From: Actinomycetota bacterium
GTDB taxonomy: Bacteria; Actinomycetota; Actinomycetes; Mycobacteriales; Jatrophihabitantaceae
Reading direction: 5' to 3'
DNA length: 8,823 nt
Assembly (NCBI GenBank): GCA_019241805.1
Contig: JAFAWL010000450.1
Location: 1 to 8,823 of the forward strand
The position numbers and the translations under genes were made by a program. The notes below the pieces were generated by a model that saw only the letters and a list, made by a program, of their open reading frames with translations, was not told the DNA's origin and did no database searches. The stretch's first letter is position 1. The number at the start of each line of letters is the position of its first letter. This document shows, piece after piece, positions 1 to 6,967 of this stretch.

Positions 1-290
1 AGGTCGACGGGGTCGCGCAAGTGCACGACCTGCACGTCTGGCAGATCGGTGCGCTCGACGCGGCGGTATCGGCCCATGTCCTGGTGCGACCCAACTTCGA
101 TTGCCACGCGGTCGGGGCCGAGCTGCGCACACTGCTCGCGCAGCGCCACCACCTCGAACACGCCACGTTGCAGCTGGATCATTCCGACGGGCCGGCCGAC
201 ATCGTCGACCGGCACTGCATCGACTCGCACGGGCCCGTGCACAGTACACCCGAGCCAACGGTCAAGGCGGCGGGCGCAGATCTGCGCTGA
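1..290 (+). CDS. Cation diffusion facilitator (CDF) metal exporter, C-terminal fragment
   Basis: The gene runs in from the left edge; the first complete codon is at position 3 and the stop TGA is at 288-290, so about 95 C-terminal residues are visible. The fragment opens with VDGVAQVHDLHVWQIG, matching the cytoplasmic C-terminal domain of CzcD/ZitB-type CDF proteins, where a V-x-H-D-L-H-V-W segment begins the second strand. It continues through SAHVLV and HATLQLDHSD, the strands that normally close this metal-sensing ferredoxin-like domain. The family exports Zn2+, Co2+, Cd2+ or similar ions from the cytoplasm in exchange for protons. The transmembrane part lies outside the window, so the metal cannot be judged. 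A His-containing tail of about 30 residues follows the domain. The next gene begins 43 bases on in the same direction and could be cotranscribed, though no functional link is obvious. Confidence 0.9.
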   Translation, partial: VDGVAQVHDLHVWQIGALDAAVSAHVLVRPNFDCHAVGAELRTLLAQRHHLEHATLQLDHSDGPADIVDRHCIDSHGPVHSTPEPTVKAAGADLR

Positions 291-319
291 GGTCAGCTGG
301 TAAGGAGCAGTGCCGGAGC

Positions 320-326
320 GAGAGGA
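320..326 (+). promoter_or_regulatory. Ribosome binding site deciding the acyltransferase start
   Basis: GAGAGGA lies 7 bases before ATG 334, a good Shine-Dalgarno spacing. The alternative GTG at 310 has AAGGAG (302-307) only 2 bases upstream, too close to work well. This favours the ATG at 334, which also places the family's conserved N-terminus a few residues in. Confidence 0.55.
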
Positions 327-333
327 TCGCGGG

Positions 334-1701
334 ATGCTCGTGCCGATGTCGCCCGCGGATTCGGTGTTCCTCTACACCGAGTCCCGCGAACACCCGATGC
401 ACGTCGGCGGCCTGCAACTGTTCCGACCCCCTGACGGCGCGAGCGCCCGTGACCTGCGAACCCAGTTCGATGAGGCCATCGCCGAAACACCGGCCTCCTA
501 TCGGTTCCGGCGGCGCCCCCGCCGCTCGCTCAGCAGCTTCGGTCAGTGGAGCTGGGACCTCGATGACGAGTTCGACATCGAGCACCACGTTCGACGAAAC
601 GCCCTGCCTCACCCGGGGCGGGTACTAGAACTTCTCGCCCTCTGTTCACGGCTGCACTCGACATTGCTCGACCGGCATCGCCCGCTCTGGGAGGCCCATC
701 TGATCGAGGGATTGGCCGACGGGCGTTATGCGACCTACTTCAAGGTGCATCACTCGATGGTCGACGGGATAACGGCCCAGCGAATTCTGCAGCGCAGCCT
801 GTCGAGCGATCCACATGCGCGAGGTCTACCGCCGCCGTGGGCGCAGAGCGTGGACGAGCCCCCGGTCGACGTCGCCGCCGAGGGTGATGCCGACTCCGAC
901 CTGTGGCGGATGGGACTCGACGGCCTGGCCGATCTGATCGGCCTGCCGACGGCGTTCGCCCGGACGATCGGCCGTGGGAGGCGCGGCGAGAGCGCATCGA
1001 TCTCTTTCAGTGCCCCCCGCTCGATCTTCAACGTCCCGATCACCGGGGCGCGCCGCTTCGCGGCCCAATCATGGCCGTTGGACCGGCTTCGCCGGATCGG
1101 GCGCGTCGCGAATGCGACCGTGAACGATGTCGTCCTGGCAATGTGCGCCGGCGCGCTGCGCGCGTACCTGCGCGATTTGCACGCGCTTCCCGACTCGTCG
1201 CTGATAGCAATGGTGCCGGTGTCGTTACACGGCCTGCGCGAGTCCGCGTCGAACGCGGTCGGCGCCGTCATGTGCGATCTCGGCACGACTCTGGACGACC
1301 CGGCCGATCGGCTGCGTCTGATCACTGAATCGATGCTCAGCGGGAAGCGTTCCCTGACCGGCATGTCGCAACTGCAGATCCAGGCGGTGACCGCATTGGG
1401 TATGAGCCCCTTGCTGCTACCCATGCTCGGCCTGCCGAATGTCGGACGGCCGCCGTTCAATCTGATCATCTCGAACATCCCGGGGTCGCCGCGCCCGCTC
1501 TATTGGAACGGCGCCCGAATGGAGGGCCTGTATCCGCTGTCGATCCCGGTCGACGGGCAGGCGTTGAACATAACGGTCACTAGTTACGCGGGAACGATGG
1601 CGTTCGGTCTGACCGGGTGCCGGCGGACCGTGCCGCACCTGCAACGACTGCTGGCCCACCTAGATACGGAACTCGTCGCCTTGGAGCAAGCCACGGCCTA
1701 G
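334..1701 (+). CDS. Wax ester synthase/diacylglycerol acyltransferase (WS/DGAT) family protein
   Basis: This 455-residue protein has the usual WS/DGAT length of about 450-470. The N-terminus MSPADSVFLYTESREHPMHV matches the family opening (S-x-x-D-x-x-F-L-Y then PMHVG). The catalytic HHxxxDG motif is HHSMVDG at residues 139-145; the second His is the proposed general base. Supporting motifs are PLWE (117-120), the N-D pair of NDVVLA (264-269), NLIISNIPG (376-384) and PLSIPVDGQALNITVTSYAG near the C-terminus. The family transfers acyl groups from acyl-CoA to fatty alcohols or diacylglycerol, making storage wax esters or triacylglycerols at the inner face of the membrane. Actinomycetes usually carry several paralogues, so the exact acceptor is not predictable. 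No signal peptide is seen. GTG 310 is an alternative start adding 8 residues. The gene converges on the hydrolase gene with a 4-nt overlap. Confidence 0.92.
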   Translation: MLVPMSPADSVFLYTESREHPMHVGGLQLFRPPDGASARDLRTQFDEAIAETPASYRFRRRPRRSLSSFGQWSWDLDDEFDIEHHVRRNALPHPGRVLELLALCSRLHSTLLDRHRPLWEAHLIEGLADGRYATYFKVHHSMVDGITAQRILQRSLSSDPHARGLPPPWAQSVDEPPVDVAAEGDADSDLWRMGLDGLADLIGLPTAFARTIGRGRRGESASISFSAPRSIFNVPITGARRFAAQSWPLDRLRRIGRVANATVNDVVLAMCAGALRAYLRDLHALPDSSLIAMVPVSLHGLRESASNAVGAVMCDLGTTLDDPADRLRLITESMLSGKRSLTGMSQLQIQAVTALGMSPLLLPMLGLPNVGRPPFNLIISNIPGSPRPLYWNGARMEGLYPLSIPVDGQALNITVTSYAGTMAFGLTGCRRTVPHLQRLLAHLDTELVALEQATA

Positions 1702-2597
1702 CTGTTTCGGTCCGGCTGGTGGTCGTCGACGAAGCCTTGGATCAGCGCGATAATTCGATCCGGGTGATCCCGCACGACCCAATGCCCGCCCGAGACGGTG
1801 GCGGTCCTCAGATCGGCGGCGAACGCAGCGGGGGCGCCCTGTTGTAAGTCGGCTCCGACGAATCGATCGCCGCTCGGCGCGATGACCAAACACGGCACCG
1901 CCGTCGCTCGCGGCCGCAGACGTACAGCCCGCCGACCGAAGTTGGCCCGATACAGACTCAGACCGTTGACGGCGTCGGTCTCGCGACGCCGATCTTTGGG
2001 CGCGGATGACCGGCGGAAAGCGTGGCCGTTCAGCACGCTGGTGAAGACTCCGTGCCGCCACAACCATTCAGGCAGTGCCGGCAGCAAAAACAATCCGATA
2101 TAGCTGGACCGGACAGCCTGGTGCACCGCCGACCGGCGGCGGCCCGGGGTGCGCAGCCCGGTCCGCAACCAGTGGCCGGCGTAGGCCAGGTCCGGCCCGG
2201 AAATGGAGGTATAGCTGGCGATTGTCGTGTTCGCGCGGGGGTCGCTCGCGGCTCGCCAGCACTGGATGGAGCCCCAATCGTGCGCAACCACGTGCACCGG
2301 TCGGACCGGCGTGGCGATCGCGCCGATGACTCGGAAGACATCGTCGACGAGTTGATCGATCCTATAGCCGTCGAGTTCAGCCGCTCGCCCGGAGCGACCG
2401 GCGCCGCGGACGTCGTAGCGCACGACCCGATCACGGGTGCTCAATGACGCAGCCAGGCCGTCCCACACGTGGTGGTCGTCGGGATAGCCGTGAACGAGCA
2501 GCACGATCGGTGTGGCGCCGTCCGAATCGTGATCGACACCGGCCTCGAACACAGCTAGCTCGACGCCGTCGCCGGCGACGACCAGACGATCGGTCAT
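1698..2597 (-). CDS. EphD-like alpha/beta hydrolase (epoxide hydrolase family)
   Basis: A 299-residue alpha/beta-hydrolase. The oxyanion-hole motif HGYP is at 36-39. The nucleophile elbow is VVAHDWGS (103-110), so the nucleophile is Asp107, as in epoxide hydrolases and dehalogenases, rather than Ser. RYDVRGAGRSG (60-70) is the usual conserved loop. Likely triad partners are Asp244 (SGDRFVG) and His272 (SGGHWVV). The overall pattern recalls the N-terminal hydrolase domain of mycobacterial EphD, but the short-chain dehydrogenase domain fused in EphD is absent and the frame ends just after the hydrolase fold. The predicted reaction is water addition to an epoxide or hydrolysis of an ester or haloacid; the substrate is unknown. 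Its ATG overlaps the stop of the upstream GH3 gene as ATGA, implying translational coupling. No signal peptide is seen, so it should be cytoplasmic. Confidence 0.88.
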   Translation of the reverse strand: MTDRLVVAGDGVELAVFEAGVDHDSDGATPIVLLVHGYPDDHHVWDGLAASLSTRDRVVRYDVRGAGRSGRAAELDGYRIDQLVDDVFRVIGAIATPVRPVHVVAHDWGSIQCWRAASDPRANTTIASYTSISGPDLAYAGHWLRTGLRTPGRRRSAVHQAVRSSYIGLFLLPALPEWLWRHGVFTSVLNGHAFRRSSAPKDRRRETDAVNGLSLYRANFGRRAVRLRPRATAVPCLVIAPSGDRFVGADLQQGAPAAFAADLRTATVSGGHWVVRDHPDRIIALIQGFVDDHQPDRNS

Positions 2598-4810
2598 TGT
2601 CTTGGCAGCAGCGACTCGACAACGTCGTGCGTGATGCCGAGGCCGGGAAAGACGACCAGCGATGGCAACGGGAAGTTACCGATCATGGCCGCCATCGCCG
2701 GCTGCCCGAGGATGCCGTTGGGCCGACCGTTCGCGTCCACGCCGACGGCGGCGTGCAACCGTTCACGCCCGACCGGATCGGCGAGCCACTCCAGCAAGGT
2801 GGAGGAGTCCGTCAAGGGCAGGCCGGCCGGAGGGCCGTCGAGGTCGATTACCGTGCGGAGTCGGATGTCTCGCGAAGACGCGCCGACCTCGATGACGAAC
2901 TGCCCCGGCTCGGCGAGCCACCGCCCGTGCGACGACGACCAGAACGACAGGTCACGCTCCACGAGCCGGAATTCGACGCGCTCGGCGCGCCCGGGCGCGA
3001 CCTGGAGCTTGCGGAAGGCTCGCAGCTCACGCGGCGGTCGCGCGACGGAAGCCACCGGATCCCCGACGTAGAGCTGCACGACCTCGGCTCCGATCCGATC
3101 ACCGGCGTTCGTGACGGTGCAGGAAACTGTGATCCGCAGATCACCGTCGGTCACAGATCCGGCAAGATCGACCGAGAGATCGGCGTAGTCGAAGTCCGTG
3201 TAGGACAGGCCGTGGCCGAACGGGTAAGAGACGTCGACCTGCTGCGCGTCGTAACCGCGGTAGCCCACGAAGACCCCTTCGCCGTAGCGCACATGGCCCT
3301 GCTCGCCCGGGAAGTTGAGGTACGCCGAGTTGTCAGCCAATCGCCGGGGGATGGTTTCGGTCAGCTTGCCCGAGGGGTTGATCTGACCGCTTAGTATGTC
3401 GGCGAGCGCGCCTGCGGTGGCTTGACCGGCCAGCCAACACTCGACAATCGCGTCGACCTCGTCGGCCCAGTCGGACACGCGTACTGCCGACCCGTTGATC
3501 AGTGCGACGACGACCGGTCGGCCAGTTGCGGCCAGCGCGTGGACGAGCTCTACCTGGGCGACGGGCAGGTCGATATGGGTACGGTCATATCCCTCGGATT
3601 CGTCCTCCGGCGACAGTCCGATGCAGGCAACGACGACATCGGCGTGGAGAGCGGATTCGGCGGCATCGGCATCGGGGGCGAACGTGATTCGCGACGAGGG
3701 AAGTAGGGACGCCAATTCGTCGAGCAGCACGTCGATCCGCGTCGGATTGACCTGGGAGCTGCCGGCGCCCTGGAAACGCATGGTCCGGGCGAATTCACCG
3801 ACGAGAAGAACCCGCAATTCGGCGTCGTCGACCAGCGGGAGGACCCCCTCATTCTTCAGCAGCACGATGCTTTCCGCGGCTGCTCGGCGGGCGAGCGCGT
3901 GATGTGCGGCGGCGTCTGATTCGGCCGGCTGCCGCTGGCGGCTGCGCTCGAGCAGTGCGAGCATTCGTGCGCTCGTCCGATCGAGGGCGGCGATGTCGAG
4001 CTGACCGGAGCGCACGGCCTCGACCACCGCGCGGTCGCTCACGCCGAGATTCGGCGGCATCTCCAGGTCGAGTCCGGCGGCCAGTGCCCCAACCCGATCG
4101 TGGACGGCACCCCAGTCCGAGACGACGACGCCGTCGAAGCCCCACTCGTCGCGCAGCACGTCGGTCAGCAGCCATCGGTGCTGCGACGCGTAGGTGCCGT
4201 TGAGCTTGTTGTACGAGCACATAACGGTCCACGGTCGCGCTGTGGTGATGATGTACTCAAAGGCCGGCAGATAGATCTCGCGCAAGGTGCGTTCGTCGAC
4301 CTCCGCGCTCACGCGGATCCGGTCGGTCTCCTGGTTATTGGCGGCGAAGTGCTTTACCGAGCCGCCGACCTGCTGCGATTGGATCCCCTCGACCAGGGCC
4401 GCGCCGATCCGGCCGGCAACGTGGGGATCCTCGGATACGTACTCGAAGTTCCGCCCGCACAATGGCGATCTCTTGATGTTCACGCCTGGCCCGAGAACGA
4501 CGGCCACGCCCTGCGCGCGGGCCTCGACGCCGATCGCCTGACCGACCTCGCGCACCAGCGCGGGATCCCAACTACTACCCAGCGCCGAGGCGGTCGGGAA
4601 GCAGGTCGCCGGCAGGCTGCCGCCGATGCCTACATGATCCCCGTCGTCGGGTTGTCGGCGCAGGCCGTGCGGACCGTCGGTGACGAGCAGCGCCTCGATG
4701 TTGTGCTCCGGCACCGCGGTCGTGTGCCAGAAATCCGAACCGATGCAGAGGGCCGCTTTTTGTTCGATGCTGAGCGCCGCCAGTGTCTCAGAAGTCGTCT
4801 CGTTGGCCAT
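2594..4810 (-). CDS. Glycoside hydrolase family 3 beta-glucosidase-type enzyme
   Basis: A 738-residue cytoplasmic GH3 enzyme. The N-terminal barrel starts with LAALSIEQKAALCIGSDFWH and contains VTDGPHGLR, KHFAANNQE (K153, H154) and the nucleophile in VVSDWGAVHD (Asp232). The second alpha/beta domain carries the AGSSQVNP turn (349-356) and the acid/base region ESEGYDR (404-410). A fibronectin-III-like domain follows (LRAFRKLQVAPGRAERVEFR). The last 85 residues or so form an extra tail beyond that domain. There is no PA14 insert and no signal peptide. Members remove beta-linked sugars from the non-reducing end of oligosaccharides or glycosides; the substrate here is unknown. ATG 4810 was chosen because AGGA sits 8 bases upstream and the conserved domain begins about 10 residues in. 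An upstream ATG at 4876 would add 22 poorly conserved residues and overlap the PhzF-like gene. It is the middle gene of the minus-strand cluster. Confidence 0.93.
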   Translation of the reverse strand: MANETTSETLAALSIEQKAALCIGSDFWHTTAVPEHNIEALLVTDGPHGLRRQPDDGDHVGIGGSLPATCFPTASALGSSWDPALVREVGQAIGVEARAQGVAVVLGPGVNIKRSPLCGRNFEYVSEDPHVAGRIGAALVEGIQSQQVGGSVKHFAANNQETDRIRVSAEVDERTLREIYLPAFEYIITTARPWTVMCSYNKLNGTYASQHRWLLTDVLRDEWGFDGVVVSDWGAVHDRVGALAAGLDLEMPPNLGVSDRAVVEAVRSGQLDIAALDRTSARMLALLERSRQRQPAESDAAAHHALARRAAAESIVLLKNEGVLPLVDDAELRVLLVGEFARTMRFQGAGSSQVNPTRIDVLLDELASLLPSSRITFAPDADAAESALHADVVVACIGLSPEDESEGYDRTHIDLPVAQVELVHALAATGRPVVVALINGSAVRVSDWADEVDAIVECWLAGQATAGALADILSGQINPSGKLTETIPRRLADNSAYLNFPGEQGHVRYGEGVFVGYRGYDAQQVDVSYPFGHGLSYTDFDYADLSVDLAGSVTDGDLRITVSCTVTNAGDRIGAEVVQLYVGDPVASVARPPRELRAFRKLQVAPGRAERVEFRLVERDLSFWSSSHGRWLAEPGQFVIEVGASSRDIRLRTVIDLDGPPAGLPLTDSSTLLEWLADPVGRERLHAAVGVDANGRPNGILGQPAMAAMIGNFPLPSLVVFPGLGITHDVVESLLPRQ

Positions 4811-4818
4811 GGTCAGCA

Positions 4819-4822
4819 TCCT
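4819..4822 (-). promoter_or_regulatory. Ribosome binding site favouring the 4810 start of the GH3 gene
   Basis: Read on the minus strand, AGGA lies 8 bases before ATG 4810. The other possible starts (ATG 4819, 4849, 4876) are less well placed or intrude on the upstream gene. It lies in the 55-base gap after the PhzF-like stop codon. Confidence 0.45.
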
Positions 4823-4865
4823 GCCCCTGAAACGGGCCTTCTGACGCATAGACCTGATGTACGGG

Positions 4866-5690
4866 TCAGAGGGCAAATGTGCCCTTGACGCCGATCACCG
4901 TGTGGCCGCCGACCCAGATGTCCGTGCCGTCGTGTTCGACGTAGACGCGACCACGCCGGCCGACAACCGTGCCTTGCGAGGCTACGTAGCGTTGCGGCGC
5001 GCGTCCGCTGTCGATCAACCATTGGGCAACGCCGGCGTTGAGGCTTCCGGTCACCGGGTCCTCACCGACGCCGAGCGACGGGACAAAGGCCCGGATTTCG
5101 AAATCGGCATCCTCGCCTTCGGGATATGGGCCGACGACGCCGACCTTCAGATCATCGAACGCGTCCCATCGCGGCCGGACCGCGAGAACGGAGGCCGCGT
5201 CGTCGAGGAGTACGGCGTGCCACCCCGGTCCGTTGTCGACCCAACGGGCGTCGATGATCTCTTCGGGCGGCAACCCGAGCGCGTGGGCCGTCTTGCTGAT
5301 CTCAGCCGAATCGACCGGACCAGAACGGACCAAGGGCGGCGCCGCGAAGGCCAGCCGTCCTTCGCGGCGGCTGATCCGGACAAGGCCCGCGCCGCACTCC
5401 TGCACGATCGTGTCATCCGTCGGCGCGCCACCGGCCAGCCACGCTGCGGCACTGCCCAACGTCGGGTGCCCTGCGAACGGCAGCTCACGAGCGGTGGTGA
5501 AGATCCGCAGGCGATAGTCCGCTCCGGCGGTCTGCGGACGAAGCAGGAAGGTCGTCTCTGACAGATTCGTCCACCGGGCGACTGCCGCCATCTGATCGAT
5601 CGTTAGGTCATCGGCCTCGTGCACAACGGCGACCGGGTTGCCGAGGGTCAGTTCATCAGCGAACACATCGACCATGGAGAAGCGGTGCAT
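4866..5690 (-). CDS. PhzF family isomerase/epimerase
   Basis: A 274-residue protein of the usual PhzF size, with two diaminopimelate-epimerase-like halves. Conserved blocks are VDVFADELTLGNPVAVV (7-23), NLSETTFLL (42-50) with the presumed general acid Glu45, LPFAGHPTLGSAAAW (70-84) and the second-half signature GEDPVTGSLNAGVAQWL (209-225). PhzF itself isomerises trans-2,3-dihydro-3-hydroxyanthranilate in phenazine synthesis, but most family members are uncharacterised. No other phenazine gene is visible here, so phenazine synthesis should not be inferred. ATG 5690 puts the VDVFA block at residue 7, as in relatives, although no strong Shine-Dalgarno precedes it. It is the first gene of the apparent minus-strand operon; the GH3 start follows 55 bases after its stop. 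Confidence 0.9.
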   Translation of the reverse strand: MHRFSMVDVFADELTLGNPVAVVHEADDLTIDQMAAVARWTNLSETTFLLRPQTAGADYRLRIFTTARELPFAGHPTLGSAAAWLAGGAPTDDTIVQECGAGLVRISRREGRLAFAAPPLVRSGPVDSAEISKTAHALGLPPEEIIDARWVDNGPGWHAVLLDDAASVLAVRPRWDAFDDLKVGVVGPYPEGEDADFEIRAFVPSLGVGEDPVTGSLNAGVAQWLIDSGRAPQRYVASQGTVVGRRGRVYVEHDGTDIWVGGHTVIGVKGTFAL

Positions 5691-5780
5691 GACGGCATCG
5701 TCGCATCCGCGCGCACGCCAGGGTGATCGCAGCGCCTAGTTCGAATTGACCGACGGCCAGTGCCAGCGGTTGGCTTGTTC

Positions 5781-5959
5781 ATGACTTTCGCTGCCCCGGC
5801 GGAAACTACGACCGGTTCATGGGCCGATACGCGCCGAGTCTCGCCCCCTTGCTGGTGGACTTCGCCGGCGTCAAAACGGACGACCATGTCCTAGACGTCG
5901 GTTGCGGCCCGACGGCCGACAGGTCCCTTCATGACCGTGCCTGGAGGCTGCGCCGATAA
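5781..5959 (+). pseudogene. Class I SAM-dependent methyltransferase remnant, frameshifted and truncated
   Basis: ATG 5781 starts MTFAAPAE, a typical opening of a common actinobacterial methyltransferase group that continues AEAYDRFMGRYS. After the GAA at 5802-5804 the homology moves to another frame, which reads NYDRFMGRYAPSLAPLLVDF and then VLDVGCGP, the SAM-binding motif I. Adding one A to the AAA run at 5803-5805 restores a continuous frame from the ATG to about 5920. Shortly after motif I the similarity stops and the frame reaches TAA at 5957-5959, about 60 codons in all, against a usual length near 250-280 residues. The final RAWRLRR resembles the C-terminal ends of such enzymes, so an internal deletion is possible, but that is weak. 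No Shine-Dalgarno precedes the ATG. The gene cannot encode a working methyltransferase. Confidence 0.75.
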
Positions 5960-5975
5960 CAGTGCGGCCGTGGCC

Positions 5976-6014
5976 CGTCGTCGGTGAGGTGCGGGGGGAG
6001 CCTCACCGACGACG
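5976..6014. repeat. Perfect 14-bp inverted repeat, possible terminator or regulatory hairpin
   Basis: CGTCGTCGGTGAGG (5976-5989) and CCTCACCGACGACG (6001-6014) are exact reverse complements separated by an 11-base G-rich loop. The stem is strong in either direction. No T-run follows on either side, so it is not a canonical intrinsic terminator, though actinobacterial terminators often lack one. It lies 16 bases after the TAA of the methyltransferase relic and may be that gene's old terminator; protein binding to the DNA is the alternative. Confidence 0.6.
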
Positions 6015-6071
6015 AGCTCATGGGTCGGCAACGTCGCGCAGTGAGCGGCATTGCTGGATGGACGAGGTTGG

Positions 6072-6111
6072 CATCCGGATCGTCGGTTGCCGGGTTCCAC
6101 CGATCCGAATG
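6072..6111. repeat. Imperfect inverted repeat upstream of the phosphoribosyltransferase
   Basis: CATCCGGATCG (6072-6082) pairs with CGATCCGAATG (6101-6111) at 10 of 11 positions, with 18 bases between. It could be an operator or an RNA hairpin. In such GC-rich DNA with frequent GATC words it may be chance. Confidence 0.3.
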
Positions 6112-6136
6112 ATCAACCGCACATCAGTTTGATCAA
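6110..6136. repeat. Two TGATCAA sites spaced 20 bp
   Basis: TGATCAA occurs at 6110-6116 and 6130-6136, both containing the palindrome TGATCA. The 20-bp start-to-start distance is about two helical turns, which would place two bound dimers on the same DNA face. The sites are about 165-190 bp upstream of the phosphoribosyltransferase start. Operator function is inference only. Confidence 0.25.
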
Positions 6137-6298
6137 TGGAGCGGTCAGGCCCAATAGACCTGGGTCCGGTCGATCCGCCAGGGCGACGATAAGTCACGTG
6201 GGGCCGGGCGGTGGCCGCCGCCCCGCCGCTGGGCTATACGTTGACGTGCCAGGACGTAGTGAGCACGCTGGATTGATCTCCCGGACGCGTGAAGGCCG

Positions 6299-6967
6299 AT
6301 GACCTTTTTCGATCGAACCGAAGCCGGCCGAGCCCTGGCGACCGCGGTCCGGGCTGTCGTCCGAGCGGACGAGGACCTCGTCGTGCTCGCCCTGCCCCGG
6401 GGTGGCGTTCCCGTAGCGGCCGAGATCGCCCGTGCTCTAAGGGCTCCGCTTGACACCATGATCGTGCGAAAGATCGGCCTGCCCGGCCGACCGGAGTACG
6501 CGATGGGCGCGTTGGCCGAGGGGCGCCCGCCCATCCTCGACGAGGTTACGATTCGGCGCGCCGGCGTGCGGGCCGAGTGTTTGACCGAGGCGATCCGACG
6601 GGCCGAGACGGAACTGGCCCGGGCCGTGAGGACATTTCGAGCCGGTCGCGTCGCGCCCGAGTTGACCGGTCGGGTGGTCCTGATCGTCGATGACGGCGTC
6701 GCGACGGGGGCCACGGTTCGGGTTGCGGTGGACTGCGCGCGGGCACGTGGCGCGCGGCGGGTCGGTATCGCCGTGCCGGTCGCGCCGCGATCCGTGCTGC
6801 GACAACTGGCGGCCTTGGCCGACGACGTCCTGTGCGTGGACGCCTCCGACGATTTCGTCGCCGTCAGCCAGGCGTACGCACATTTCGAGCAGCTGTCCGA
6901 CCGACAGGTCGTGGCCGTGCTCGAGTCAATACCGACCCGTTCGCCTGGTCGAACTCAGGCCGGCTGA
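6299..6967 (+). CDS. Phosphoribosyltransferase family protein
   Basis: A 222-residue type I phosphoribosyltransferase-fold protein. The PRPP-binding signature is VLIVDDGVATGATV (127-140), and the N-terminal loop LALPRGGVPVAAEIA (30-44) is the usual first conserved block. RKIGLPGRPEYAMGALAEG (57-75) is characteristic of a stand-alone group often annotated only as phosphoribosyltransferase, also found fused to other domains in mycobacteria. Members of this group are not assigned to a defined purine or pyrimidine salvage reaction, so the substrate is unknown. ATG 6299 has GAAGG 3 bases upstream, a rather short spacing, but no better start fits the domain. It is cytoplasmic with no signal peptide. 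Its last 13 bases overlap the convergent DinB-like gene. Confidence 0.88.
   Translation: MTFFDRTEAGRALATAVRAVVRADEDLVVLALPRGGVPVAAEIARALRAPLDTMIVRKIGLPGRPEYAMGALAEGRPPILDEVTIRRAGVRAECLTEAIRRAETELARAVRTFRAGRVAPELTGRVVLIVDDGVATGATVRVAVDCARARGARRVGIAVPVAPRSVLRQLAALADDVLCVDASDDFVAVSQAYAHFEQLSDRQVVAVLESIPTRSPGRTQAG

Larger units (their letters stand above)
5691..6298. other. Gene-poor region between divergent genes
   Basis: These 608 bases separate the minus-strand PhzF-like gene from the plus-strand phosphoribosyltransferase and must hold promoters for both. No intact gene was found. The contents are a methyltransferase relic (5781-5959), a perfect 14-bp inverted repeat (5976-6014), a weaker inverted repeat (6072-6111), a pair of TGATCAA sites 20 bp apart (6110-6136), a GC-rich hairpin near 6206-6225 and a TATACG at 6235-6240 that could be a -10 element but has no good -35 partner. 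I could not assign promoters confidently on either strand. Confidence 0.7.

Noticed and set aside
750..1478. Long open frame on the minus strand opposite the WS/DGAT gene
   Set aside because: The plus strand carries all WS/DGAT motifs; the antisense frame has Arg- and Ser-rich composition and no domain.
2444..3394. Long open frame on the plus strand opposite the GH3 gene
   Set aside because: It lies opposite a strongly supported GH3 domain, is rich in Arg, Asp and Gly as expected of high-GC antisense frames, and shows no recognisable motif.
4811..4876. Upstream start at 4876 for the GH3 gene
   Set aside because: It would add 22 residues outside the family's conserved region and overlap the PhzF-like coding end, whereas ATG 4810 has a suitably spaced AGGA.
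4100..4888. Plus-strand open frame of 262 codons opposite the GH3 N-terminus
   Set aside because: It is an antisense shadow of conserved GH3 barrel motifs with no family resemblance of its own.
4866..5690. Phenazine biosynthesis locus
   Set aside because: Only a PhzF-family protein is present; no PhzA/B, D, E or G relatives occur nearby, and the family is widespread outside phenazine pathways.
5738..5755. TTCGAAT resembling a tRNA T-loop
   Set aside because: The flanking bases do not form a T-stem, and no acceptor, anticodon stem or CCA end is nearby.
6145..6714. Minus-strand open frame over the phosphoribosyltransferase 5' half
   Set aside because: It is opposite the clear PRPP-binding protein and is made of Ala, Arg, Ser and Thr-rich antisense sequence.
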